From Mycolicibacterium gilvum (lineage in GTDB: Bacteria; Actinomycetota; Actinomycetes; Mycobacteriales; Mycobacteriaceae): 64,000 bases of DNA. Shown here one piece after another: positions 9,231 to 16,578 of this stretch. The stretch's first letter is position 1. The number at the start of each line of letters is the position of its first letter. The stretch lies in contig NZ_UGQM01000001.1 of NCBI RefSeq assembly GCF_900454025.1, forward strand, positions 930,001 to 994,000, read 5' to 3'. The translations under genes and the position numbers were made by a program. The notes under the pieces were generated by a model, which saw only the letters and a list, made by a program, of their open reading frames with translations, did not search any database and was not told the DNA's origin.

Positions 9231-10541
9231 ATGGGAAAGCATCGGGTCACCGGCGGGCGTCGGCCGCGGACTGAGCGCAGGGGTGTCAAGGCCGCGGTGT
9301 CCGCTGCGGCGGTGGCGGCTGCGGCCGTCGGCGGTGCCGTCGTGCTCGGAGCCGCGCCGACGCTGTCGATCAGTCCGCAGCTCGCTGCGTCGCTGCACTA
9401 TCTGCGCGGTACGAACATCGGTGGCATACCGACCGACCAGCAGTACGAGGACTTCATCACCACCGTCATCGACGGCTCCGGCGTCATGGAGCCCGACGGG
9501 CCCTACCAGAAGGTCCCGTACAACGCCGGGCTCCGCCCGTTCTCCCACGGCGGTTTCGACGACCTGTCCTACGACGACTCCGTCGAGCAGGGTCTGGAAC
9601 TGCTGGCCGCGCAGGAGCCCGCCCCCGGTGATGTGATCTTCGGGTTCTCACAGGGAGCCGTGGTCGCCTCTTTGTACAAGGCGACCCACACCGGGAACAC
9701 CTACATCCTCGTGGGAAATCCGAGCCGCCCCAACGGCGGTGTCATGCAACGCTTCAACGGTGCGAAGATCCCGCTGCTCGACGTCACGTTCGGCGGTGCC
9801 ACACCGAACAACGGCGTCGACGGAGCCCCCGGCGACCTGACCATCGACGTCACCCGCCAGTACGACGGCTGGGCCGACTTTCCGCGGTACCTCTGGAACC
9901 CGGTCGCGATCGCCAATGCCATCGCGGGAATCGCGTTGATACACGGCGCAACTCAGTTCGAGCTCACCGCAGAGCAACTGGAGGAGGCCAAGGCGTCCGG
10001 CGACTCCGACTATTACCAGTTCGATGCGGACTCGAACACGCACTACTACGTGATCAGGACGTACCCCATCCCGCTGCTGATGCCGCTCGATCCGTTCCTG
10101 TCCGACTCCGCGATGGCGGCATTGGACGCGCCGCTGCGCAAGTTCATCGAAACCGCCTACGACCGAGCGGATTACAGCGAGCCCGCGCGCGCAAGCCTGT
10201 TCAAGCCGTGGGGGGCCGACCGGAGCAGTGCGCAGACCGCCGACGTCGTCGAGACCACCGAGCCCGTCGCCGTCGAGGCGGTGGAGGCCGACGCGGAGGA
10301 CACGGCCCGGTCCGCCTCGCGCAACTCCGGCAAGCGCAGCGTGGATACCGAGTCCGAGGAGTCCGAAGGGTCCGGGGAGTCCGAGGTGGCTGACGAGGCG
10401 CTGTCGTCGGATCCGGTGGAGGAGCAGGACACCGCCGCCGGCGAGGACCACGCCGAGAGCCCCGACACCGACACCGACTCGACATCCGAGACGGCGGCGG
10501 ACAGCGACTCGAGCGACGACGGCGCAGACACCGCAGCCTGA
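9231..10541 (+). CDS. Exported PE-PPE-domain serine hydrolase
   Basis: This 436-aa protein has an N-terminal basic stretch and hydrophobic signal/anchor (residues about 18-45, Ala/Val rich). An alpha/beta-hydrolase domain of the PE-PPE type (Pfam PF08237) follows, with nucleophile motif GFSQGAV near residue 142 and the typical N-terminal RGTNIGGIPTDQQYEDF and YQKVPYNAGLRPF segments. Family members act on short-chain esters and occur beside cell-envelope lipid genes. The last 120 residues are an acidic Glu/Asp/Ser-rich tail without structure. GGGAGG lies upstream of the ATG. The 269-bp region to the divergent gene at 8961 holds the promoters of both; I see no other gene there. Confidence 0.82.
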   Translation: MGKHRVTGGRRPRTERRGVKAAVSAAAVAAAAVGGAVVLGAAPTLSISPQLAASLHYLRGTNIGGIPTDQQYEDFITTVIDGSGVMEPDGPYQKVPYNAGLRPFSHGGFDDLSYDDSVEQGLELLAAQEPAPGDVIFGFSQGAVVASLYKATHTGNTYILVGNPSRPNGGVMQRFNGAKIPLLDVTFGGATPNNGVDGAPGDLTIDVTRQYDGWADFPRYLWNPVAIANAIAGIALIHGATQFELTAEQLEEAKASGDSDYYQFDADSNTHYYVIRTYPIPLLMPLDPFLSDSAMAALDAPLRKFIETAYDRADYSEPARASLFKPWGADRSSAQTADVVETTEPVAVEAVEADAEDTARSASRNSGKRSVDTESEESEGSGESEVADEALSSDPVEEQDTAAGEDHAESPDTDTDSTSETAADSDSSDDGADTAA

Positions 10542-10577
10542 CCAGACGATCGCGAAGCATTCTCAGACGCGACAGCG

Positions 10578-10606
10578 TTGAACGTGGCGAGACACATTCG
10601 TAGCGT
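10578..10606 (+). promoter_or_regulatory. SigA-type promoter for leaderless SDR transcript
   Basis: A TTGAAC -35 box (10578-10583), a 17-bp spacer and a TAGCGT -10 box (10601-10606) place the start site about 7 nt later, exactly at the ATG at 10613. This predicts a leaderless mRNA. Confidence 0.6.
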
Positions 10607-10612
10607 GAGCGC

Positions 10613-11350
10613 ATGGCTACCGTGCTCATCACAGGATGTTCCTCCGGCTACGGACGTGCGACGGCACTGAAGTTTCTCGCCGAAGGGTGGAATGTCGTTG
10701 CCACCATGCGCGATCCGCGTCCGGACGTGCTGCCCGCCTCCGACCGGCTGCGGGTGTCGGCTCTGGACGTGACCGACCCCGAAAGCATCGCTTCTGCCGT
10801 CGAGGCCGCCGGCCCGCTCGACGCCGTGGTCAACAACGCGGGCATCGGGGCGGTCGGCGCCTTCGAGGCCACACCGATGTCGACGATCCGGGAGTTGTTC
10901 GACACCAACACCTTCGGCGTGATGGCGATGACGCAGGCGGTGGTACCGCAGATGCGCGAGCGCCGGTCGGGCGTCGTCGTCAACGTCACGTCCAGCACCA
11001 CGCTCGCCCCGATGCCGCTGGCAGCGGCGTACACCGCCAGCAAGTCGGCCATCGAGGGCTTCACCGGGTCGCTGGCGCTGGAACTCGGGTTCTTCGGGGT
11101 GCGCGCGAAACTCGTGGAGCCTGGTTACGGGCCGGGGACGCAATTCACCAGCAACGGCGTCGAGCGCATGGCGGGCCTGATTCCTGCCGAGTACCAGGAC
11201 TTCGCGGCGCCCGTCTTCGAGGAATTCCGCTCACCGGGCATGGTGACCACACCCGATGAGGTCGCGGACGTCGTGTTCCAGGCGGCCACCGACACCTCCG
11301 GCCGGCTGCGGTTCGCCGCAGGCGCTGACGCGGTGGCGCTCGCGCAGTAA
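10613..11350 (+). CDS. Short-chain dehydrogenase/reductase
   Basis: This 245-aa classical SDR has the cofactor motif TGCSSGYGRA at residues 7-16, the NNAG motif near residue 76 and the catalytic YTASK near residue 141, with a conserved serine in the VTSSTTL strand. It is an NAD(P)-dependent oxidoreductase of unknown substrate. There is no Shine-Dalgarno site and a -10 box ends 7 nt upstream, so translation is probably leaderless. The following AraC-type gene starts 37 bp downstream on the same strand and may regulate it. Confidence 0.88.
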   Translation: MATVLITGCSSGYGRATALKFLAEGWNVVATMRDPRPDVLPASDRLRVSALDVTDPESIASAVEAAGPLDAVVNNAGIGAVGAFEATPMSTIRELFDTNTFGVMAMTQAVVPQMRERRSGVVVNVTSSTTLAPMPLAAAYTASKSAIEGFTGSLALELGFFGVRAKLVEPGYGPGTQFTSNGVERMAGLIPAEYQDFAAPVFEEFRSPGMVTTPDEVADVVFQAATDTSGRLRFAAGADAVALAQ

Positions 11351-11374
11351 CCCGCGTGGCCTCGCAGATCGCGC

Positions 11375-11380
11375 TAGCGT
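11375..11380 (+). promoter_or_regulatory. -10 box (TAGCGT) for the AraC-family gene
   Basis: The hexamer ends 7 nt before the in-frame GTG at 11388, the same spacing as in the SDR promoter upstream. No convincing -35 box is visible. Confidence 0.4.
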
Positions 11381-11387
11381 CTGCGGT

Positions 11388-12314
11388 GTGGGCGTTGCGG
11401 GGCCGATGGACGTGTTGATGTCGCTCTTGCGCCCGCAAGCCGTGCTGTCGAAGGTCATCACCGGCGCAGGTAGCTGGGGTGTGCGCAAGCCGCGCTACGG
11501 CGATCCGGCGTTCTGCCTGATGCTGGAAGGCTCGTGCGTGCTCAAGGCCGACGGGTTGGCGTCCGTAACGCTCTCCCAGGGCGACTTCCTGCTGCTGCCC
11601 GAGACCCCGGAGTTCACCCTCAGCGCCGACCCCGAGGCCACCCCGTCGTTCAGCGCGCTGGACCACTCACCTCACACCCGGCACGGGGACGCATCCGCCC
11701 CCGTCACGATGCGCATGCTCGGCGGGTACTTCCGGTTCGATCCCGCCAACGCCGCGCTGCTGGTGGCGCTGCTGCCACCGGTGATCCACGTCCGCGGCGG
11801 CGACCCCGACGCGCCACGGTTGACCAGGCTCGTCGAGCTGATCGCCGAGGAGGCCGACGCCGACGGCGCATGCCGTGACGCCATCCTGCAGCGGTTGGTC
11901 GAGGTGTTGTTGATCGAGGCCGCCCGCGTGCAGTCCGCGTCGGACCTGGCGGGACGGCACCGCGGTCTGATCACCGGTCTCGCCGACCCGGTGCTCGCCC
12001 CGGCGTTGCGCGCGCTGCATGCCGACATCGCGCACGGCTGGACGGTCGAGGGTCTGGCCCGCACCGCGTCGGTGTCGCGGGCGGTGTTTGCGCAAAAGTT
12101 CACGCGCGCAATGGGACTGACACCGATGCAGTATTTGCTGGAATGGCGTGTCGCGGTGGCCAAGGATCTGATGCGTTCGGAGAGATTGTCGATCGCGCAG
12201 CTGGCGCAGCGTGTCGGCTACCAATCGGCCACCGCGTTCACGACGGCGTTCACGCGGGTGGCGGGGGCGCCGCCCACGGAGTTCGCGCGCACGCTCGCTC
12301 CCGGCGGGGTGTGA
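11388..12314 (+). CDS. AraC-family transcriptional regulator with cupin sensor domain
   Basis: This protein of about 308 aa has an N-terminal cupin_6 (AraC-binding-like) domain, about residues 15-180, with FCLMLEGSCVLKADG and GDFLLLPETPEF. A C-terminal pair of helix-turn-helix motifs follows, with GWTVEGLARTASVSRAVFAQKF and SIAQLAQRVGYQSATAFTTAF. It probably controls the adjacent SDR. Two starts are possible: GTG at 11388, favoured by the -10 box spaced for a leaderless mRNA, and ATG at 11406, which gives MDVLMSLLRPQ, a common beginning in this family. The effector is unknown. Confidence 0.82.
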   Translation: MGVAGPMDVLMSLLRPQAVLSKVITGAGSWGVRKPRYGDPAFCLMLEGSCVLKADGLASVTLSQGDFLLLPETPEFTLSADPEATPSFSALDHSPHTRHGDASAPVTMRMLGGYFRFDPANAALLVALLPPVIHVRGGDPDAPRLTRLVELIAEEADADGACRDAILQRLVEVLLIEAARVQSASDLAGRHRGLITGLADPVLAPALRALHADIAHGWTVEGLARTASVSRAVFAQKFTRAMGLTPMQYLLEWRVAVAKDLMRSERLSIAQLAQRVGYQSATAFTTAFTRVAGAPPTEFARTLAPGGV

Positions 12315-12438
12315 GACCACTGCGACGCGACACGGTCTGCGGTGTTGCTGCCGCGGAGCCCCGGCAGACGACCGACTGTGCCGTGAGAGGGCCTGGAGGT
12401 AGTGTCGAGTGCTAGTCGCTGGAGATAGGTAGCAATAC

Positions 12439-13593
12439 ATGGACCTCGTACTCGGTTTGTCGATGACGTCGTCATCGGTGCGCTGGGTTGTCGTCGACGG
12501 CGCCGCGGGTGAAGAGAGTCGCACCATCGATCGTGGCTCCACGCCGGTCGACGACGGTTTCGACGCACGCGCCCTCGTCGACCGACTGCTGCAGCACTCG
12601 GTGCACGCGGTGGGCCTGACCTGGGACATCACGGCAGAGAGCACCGTCAGCGCGGTGTGGCAGGCCTTCACCGACCGCGGCGTCGAGAACGTCTTCGCCG
12701 TCTCGGATGTCGAGGCCGCCGAAGCGCTGGCCCGCGGTATCGCCGACATCGCCGGATGCGAGCGCCTGGTGGTGTGTGTGGCCGAGCCCGGACCGTCCGT
12801 CCTGGCCGCGGTGACGCCCCACGGGGTCACCGCCGACCGTGTCGACCCGTCCGCGCTGACCGACGTCGAGCCCCTCGCGCCCGACGCGGTGTTCGTGCTC
12901 GGATCCGGCGACGTCGCCCCCGTCGTCGCCGAACTGGAGCAGCGTCTGCAGGCGCCGGTGGTGTCCGCCGAGGAAGCCGACCTGGCCCTGGCCCGGGGAG
13001 CGGCGTTGGCCTCGGCGTCGGCGGTGTCGATTCTCGACGCGCAGGATGCGCCCGCCCGTCGCAAGCTCACACCCACGGCCACGCTGGCCGGGGTGCTGGC
13101 CGCCGCGGTCGTGACGTTCGTCGTCTCGCTGTCGGTCGCGCTGGGCATGACGCTGACCCCCGATCCGCCGGCACCGCAGATGGCCCGCGCTGTCACCGAA
13201 CCCGCACCCGAGCCCGTCACCAAGCCCTCGCCGGTCAAGGCGGCACCGAAGGCGCCCGAGGCGGCACCCGTCCCGCCGCCACCCCCGCCGGTCGCCGAGC
13301 CGGTCGCGGTCGAGATGCCGATGCCCGAGGCGCCGGTCGTCCCGGAAGCGCCGCCGCCCGTCTACGAGGAGCCGCTGGCCCCCGCCCCGTACGTCCCACC
13401 CGCGCCGGCCTATGTGCCGCCGCCACCGCCGGCGAACTATCTGCCGCCGGCTCCGCCGCCCGCGGCCCCGCCGTACGTTCCGCCGGTCCAGACGCCGCTG
13501 ATCCCTCAGCAGCCGGTGCCGCAGCCGCGGCTTCGCGATCGGATCATCGAGCGCATCCCGATCATCAACCGCTTCCACGAACCCCCGTACTGA
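12439..13593 (+). CDS. DUF7159-type mycobacterial membrane protein with proline-rich tail
   Basis: This 384-aa protein begins MDLVLGLSMTSSSVRWVVVDG, typical of a mycobacterial family with an N-terminal actin/ASKHA-like region of about 200 residues. One transmembrane helix follows (about residues 214-236, LAGVLAAAVVTFVVSLSVAL). The remaining 145 residues are an extracytoplasmic Pro/Ala/Val-rich segment. Function is unknown. Proline-rich tails of this kind often span or bind the cell wall. The gene stops 5 bp before the first copy of the palindromic element described below, which may serve as its terminator. Confidence 0.75.
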   Translation: MDLVLGLSMTSSSVRWVVVDGAAGEESRTIDRGSTPVDDGFDARALVDRLLQHSVHAVGLTWDITAESTVSAVWQAFTDRGVENVFAVSDVEAAEALARGIADIAGCERLVVCVAEPGPSVLAAVTPHGVTADRVDPSALTDVEPLAPDAVFVLGSGDVAPVVAELEQRLQAPVVSAEEADLALARGAALASASAVSILDAQDAPARRKLTPTATLAGVLAAAVVTFVVSLSVALGMTLTPDPPAPQMARAVTEPAPEPVTKPSPVKAAPKAPEAAPVPPPPPPVAEPVAVEMPMPEAPVVPEAPPPVYEEPLAPAPYVPPAPAYVPPPPPANYLPPAPPPAAPPYVPPVQTPLIPQQPVPQPRLRDRIIERIPIINRFHEPPY

Positions 13594-13597
13594 CCCT

Positions 13598-13660
13598 CGC
13601 CGAAATTGCATTCCAGCAGAGAAATGTCGAGTGAAGGCCTGCCGGAATGCAAGTTCGGCG
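13598..13660. repeat. Palindromic intergenic element, copy 1 (degenerate)
   Basis: Left arm 13598-13619 and right arm 13639-13660 are 22 bp each with two mismatches, separated by a 19-nt loop containing TCGAGTGAAG. Same arms as copies 2 and 3. The element abuts the DUF7159 stop and runs into the start of the next gene. Confidence 0.85.
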
Positions 13661-13665
13661 GGTCG

Positions 13666-14595
13666 GTGCTTCAGGTCGGACCGCTGATGCCGTCGCTGGT
13701 CCGGAAGCTCGCCGACGACTACGACGCTCGCCGTCTGCCGTCCGACCCCGCCGAGCGGGCGGCGTTTCTCGCCGACCACGGCGCGGAGTTCACCGTCGCC
13801 GTGACGTCGGGTGGTGTCGGCGTGGACGCCTCGCTGATGCAGGCCCTCCCCAACCTGGGTGCGGTGGTGAACTTCGGCGTCGGCTACGACACCACCGACG
13901 TCGATGCCGCACACGCCCGGGGTATCGGCGTCAGCAACACCCCCGACGTCCTGACCGACTGCACGGCCGACACCGCGGTGGGGCTGCTGATCGACACGAT
14001 GCGGCAGCTCCCGGCGGCCGACCGCTACGTCAGGGCGGGGCGCTGGCCTGTCGACGGCATGTTCCCGCTGACCCGCGACGTCAGCAACTCGACGGTGGGC
14101 ATCATCGGTCTCGGTCGTATCGGCACCGCGATTGCGCAGCGGCTCAAGGCTTTTCGATGCTCGATTTCCTATCACAACCGGCACCGAGTGCCCGACTGCC
14201 CGTACCCGTACTTCGCGTCACCGGTCGAGTTGGCCGCCTCGGTGGACGTCCTGGTGGTCGCCGCGGCCGGCGGTGACAGCAGCAGGGGACTGGTGAGCAG
14301 CGAAGTCATCGAGGCGCTCGGGCCGAGCGGCTATCTGATCAACATCGCTCGCGGCAGCGTCGTCGACCAGGACGCGCTGGTCGCCGCACTGGTCGAAAAG
14401 CGGCTCGCCGGAGCGGGATTGGACGTCTTCGCCGACGAGCCACATGTTCCGGAGGAGCTGTTCGCTCTCGACAATGTCGTGCTACTGCCCCACGTGGGCA
14501 GCGGGACCGTGCAGACCCGTGCGGCGATGGAGGAGCTCACCGTCCGCAACCTCCACAGCTTTCTCACCACGGGGGCACTGGTCACCCCGGTGTAG
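13666..14595 (+). CDS. D-isomer 2-hydroxyacid dehydrogenase
   Basis: This protein of about 309 aa has a glycine-rich NAD-binding motif (GIIGLGRIGTAIAQ, near residue 145) and the three catalytic positions: Arg in NIARGSVVD, Glu in ADEPHVPEE and His in LLPHVGSGT. It reduces or oxidises 2-ketoacids such as glyoxylate or hydroxypyruvate; substrate is not predictable. Family members start close to VLQVGPLMPSL, which fits GTG at 13666. In-frame ATGs at 13606 and 13624 lie inside palindromic element copy 1 and would add an element-encoded leader. The upstream leader of this gene is therefore derived from the element. Confidence 0.85.
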   Translation: MLQVGPLMPSLVRKLADDYDARRLPSDPAERAAFLADHGAEFTVAVTSGGVGVDASLMQALPNLGAVVNFGVGYDTTDVDAAHARGIGVSNTPDVLTDCTADTAVGLLIDTMRQLPAADRYVRAGRWPVDGMFPLTRDVSNSTVGIIGLGRIGTAIAQRLKAFRCSISYHNRHRVPDCPYPYFASPVELAASVDVLVVAAAGGDSSRGLVSSEVIEALGPSGYLINIARGSVVDQDALVAALVEKRLAGAGLDVFADEPHVPEELFALDNVVLLPHVGSGTVQTRAAMEELTVRNLHSFLTTGALVTPV

Positions 14596-14607
14596 CCCTG
14601 GGCCGAG

Positions 14608-14670
14608 CGCCGAAATTGCATTCCAGCAGCGAACTTTCGAGTAAAGCCCTGCTGGAATGCAATTTCGGCG
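14608..14670. repeat. Palindromic intergenic element, copy 2
   Basis: Perfect 22-bp arms (14608-14629 and 14649-14670) with a 19-nt loop ending in TTTCGAGTAAAGCC. It lies between convergent genes (stops at 14595 and 14677), where it could act as a bidirectional terminator. Confidence 0.9.
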
Positions 14671-14676
14671 GGGGGT

Positions 14677-15153
14677 TTAGGTCTTTGACGTCAGCTTGAT
14701 GACGGCGATCTTCATCCGGTCGACGGCATCCTCCCACTCCGCGATCGTCGGCAGCCGACCGCCGTCGAACGTCATCCCCATCTGGCGCTGCGCTTTCTTG
14801 GCGCCGTAGGACGTGGCGACCCGCTCGCAGATGCCGGCGACGGCCGACCGGTCGGTGATGAGTTCCCCGCGCATCGTGCGGGTCTTCCCGCGATGGGACA
14901 CCCGCGCGTCGGCGCCGTCGCGAAAGTTGTACTTCCACTGCGCTTCCAGCACGACGTAGAGGTCGCCGTCGAGTTGATGTGCGCTGACCGGCGTCGAGTA
15001 CCGCTTGCCCGACTTGCGGCCGGTGAAGCTGACGAGCATGAAGTCGCTGAGCAGACCTCCGAGCGGGGTCTTCAGCGCGAGGCGTAAAGCGGGGTTGACG
15101 ATCGCGAGCATCGCTTCGGGCGGATGCCCGGCATCAATGGTGGGATCTGGCAT
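14677..15153 (-). CDS. Deazaflavin (F420)-type nitroreductase family protein
   Basis: This 158-aa protein has the split beta-barrel pattern of the mycobacterial FDOR/Ddn family: FTGRKSGKRYSTPVSAHQLD near residue 48, then LYVVLEAQWKYNFRDGADARV. These enzymes bind F420 or flavins and reduce quinones or nitro compounds, or are simply fatty-acid/flavin binding. Which cofactor applies here cannot be told. It is flanked on both sides by palindromic elements (copies 2 and 3) and transcribed toward the 2-hydroxyacid dehydrogenase. Confidence 0.78.
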   Translation of the reverse strand: MPDPTIDAGHPPEAMLAIVNPALRLALKTPLGGLLSDFMLVSFTGRKSGKRYSTPVSAHQLDGDLYVVLEAQWKYNFRDGADARVSHRGKTRTMRGELITDRSAVAGICERVATSYGAKKAQRQMGMTFDGGRLPTIAEWEDAVDRMKIAVIKLTSKT

Positions 15154-15193
15154 TCACACACCGTAAGAGCCCCGCCGCCCCGCGTTGACTCTT

Positions 15194-15258
15194 CCGCCGA
15201 AATTGCATTCCAGCAGGGAAAAGTCGAGTAAAGCCCTGCTGGAATGCAATTTCGGCGG
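15194..15258. repeat. Palindromic intergenic element, copy 3 (perfect)
   Basis: Arms of 25 bp (15194-15218 and 15234-15258) are exact reverse complements, with a 15-nt loop containing GTCGAGTAAAG. It is the most intact of three copies and lies between the FDOR gene start and the HxlR gene end. Confidence 0.93.
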
Positions 15259-15266
15259 GGGGACTC

Positions 15267-15953
15267 TTACCGCGCCAGGCGCTTCTCGATCACCCCGACG
15301 AGTGCGGAGATCTTGTCGGCGTCGCCGGTGATCTCGAGGCTGCCGTCGGCCAGGGCGTCGGCGACGGCGATCTTGTGACCGACGATCTCGGCGATCGTCG
15401 AGGCGCGGGACCGGACGACGACATCGCCGGGTGAGGCCGGGGCGCCGGGTGTGACCGTCACCCCGCCGTCGCGCAGGCGCAGGCACGCGGTGCTGTCGTC
15501 GATGTGGAATTCGTAGACCGCGTCGAGGTCGTGCGGGCCGTCGCGGCGGACGTCGGCGGCCAGGAAGCTCAGCAGCCATTCGGCCCGGAACGCCTCGTGG
15601 CAGGCGTCGGCGTCGGCCATCTGGTGGCGCGCGCCCCACATTGCGAGCGGTACCACGGCGGCCGCGAGTTCCCTTCCGGCATCCGATAATTCGTAGACGA
15701 CGGTCGAGCCGGGCTGGTCCAGCGCGAGCCGGCGCTGCACGACGCCGTCGGTCTCCAGCTGTCGCATTCGGGTGGCCAGCAGCGAGGTCCCGATGCCGGC
15801 GAGTGCCTCGGCCAGTTCGGTGTAGCGCTTCGGCCCTGAGGCGAGTTCACGCACGATCAGCAGCGTCCACCGCTCGCCGACCACGTCGAGTGCGTGGGCG
15901 AGCCCGCAGTACTGCCCGTAGGTCCGTCGTGACACGTCGGCAAGCCTACCCAT
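15267..15953 (-). CDS. HxlR-family transcriptional regulator with C-terminal SCP2-like domain
   Basis: This 228-aa protein starts at ATG 15953 behind a GAGGAG site. The N-terminal 100 residues are a winged helix of the HxlR/MarR type (YCGLAHALDVVGERWTLLIV, RYTELAEALAGIGTSLLATRM). The C-terminal half (VYEFHIDDSTACLRLRDGGV through KISALVGVIEKRLAR) resembles the sterol-carrier-like domain found fused to HxlR regulators in actinobacteria, which may bind a lipophilic ligand. The adjacent AT-rich divergent region probably carries its operator. Confidence 0.82.
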   Translation of the reverse strand: MGRLADVSRRTYGQYCGLAHALDVVGERWTLLIVRELASGPKRYTELAEALAGIGTSLLATRMRQLETDGVVQRRLALDQPGSTVVYELSDAGRELAAAVVPLAMWGARHQMADADACHEAFRAEWLLSFLAADVRRDGPHDLDAVYEFHIDDSTACLRLRDGGVTVTPGAPASPGDVVVRSRASTIAEIVGHKIAVADALADGSLEITGDADKISALVGVIEKRLAR

Positions 15954-16055
15954 CAAGCTCCTCTTTCACGCTCAAGCTTACTTATCCATTGGTTACTTCT
16001 AAATCTTATGTTACGTTGCGAAAGCAGAAGCGCAATTGTCGAAAGGTGAACGCTC
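15954..16055. promoter_or_regulatory. AT-rich divergent promoter region of the HxlR gene
   Basis: About 100 bp of clearly lower GC than its surroundings (for example TTACTTATCCATTGGTTACT around 15979) separates the HxlR gene from the short rightward reading frame. It is the likely autoregulatory operator. I cannot define the operator repeat. Confidence 0.45.
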
Positions 16056-16280
16056 ATGGCATCGATCGCCGGATTCCGCCCCTGGCCCCGATGGACACCC
16101 AGATGGACACTCCGATGGGCACTGCCGGGGCTTTTCCGCAAAGCCCCCGCAACCTCGGCCGTCGCAGTCGTCGAGTCCGCATCGCGGCGCCCAGACCTGC
16201 GGAAGCGTCGCAACTACGCCCCGCCGCGTGACTCGTTCTTCGAAACCGCCGCCATGCGCCGCGAGATGTACCGGCTCTGA
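16056..16280 (+). CDS. Short arginine/tryptophan-rich hypothetical protein (74 aa)
   Basis: This is a rightward frame of 74 codons with ATG at 16056 and a weak AAAGGTG site upstream, divergent from the HxlR gene. The product has a repeated PRWTPRWTLRW segment encoded by short ATGGACAC-type DNA repeats, then a basic region and RDSFFETAAMRREMYRL at the end. I do not recognise the family. Its divergent position suggests it could be an HxlR target, but it could also be non-coding. Confidence 0.35.
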   Translation: MASIAGFRPWPRWTPRWTLRWALPGLFRKAPATSAVAVVESASRRPDLRKRRNYAPPRDSFFETAAMRREMYRL

Positions 16281-16305
16281 GCTGCCCGGGAAGTCGGCGC
16301 AAAAC

Positions 16306-16330
16306 CGCTGCTCAGCGGCGTTGAGCAGCG
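16306..16330 (+). terminator. GC-rich hairpin, possible terminator
   Basis: A 9-bp perfect stem (16306-16314 with 16322-16330) with a 7-nt loop follows the short gene ending at 16280. It lacks a T tract. The rest of 16281-16578 holds no gene that I can support. Confidence 0.35.
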
Positions 16331-16578
16331 ATCCTGGCCTTGAATGCCGTCGATTCGGGCGTCAGAACCACATCGCAGGCATGCGCGACACCGCTGTCGA
16401 TGACGGTCCCGCGTGGTAAGAATGCTGCACCCCTGCAGCACGCCGTGGCGTCGTCTCGAACCGGTACGTCCAAAACGGGCAACTCGCTCTGAGGCGACTG
16501 ACATGGGTCCGGGCAGCCCCGGCAAACAGATGTAGCTTCAGTCGACAGTCCGATTGGCCGCAGCCGAGGAGAGCACCG

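Noticed and set aside
13598..15258. CRISPR array from the repeated palindromes
   Set aside because: Three copies separated by about 0.6-1 kb with whole genes between them; there are no short uniform spacers and no cas genes.
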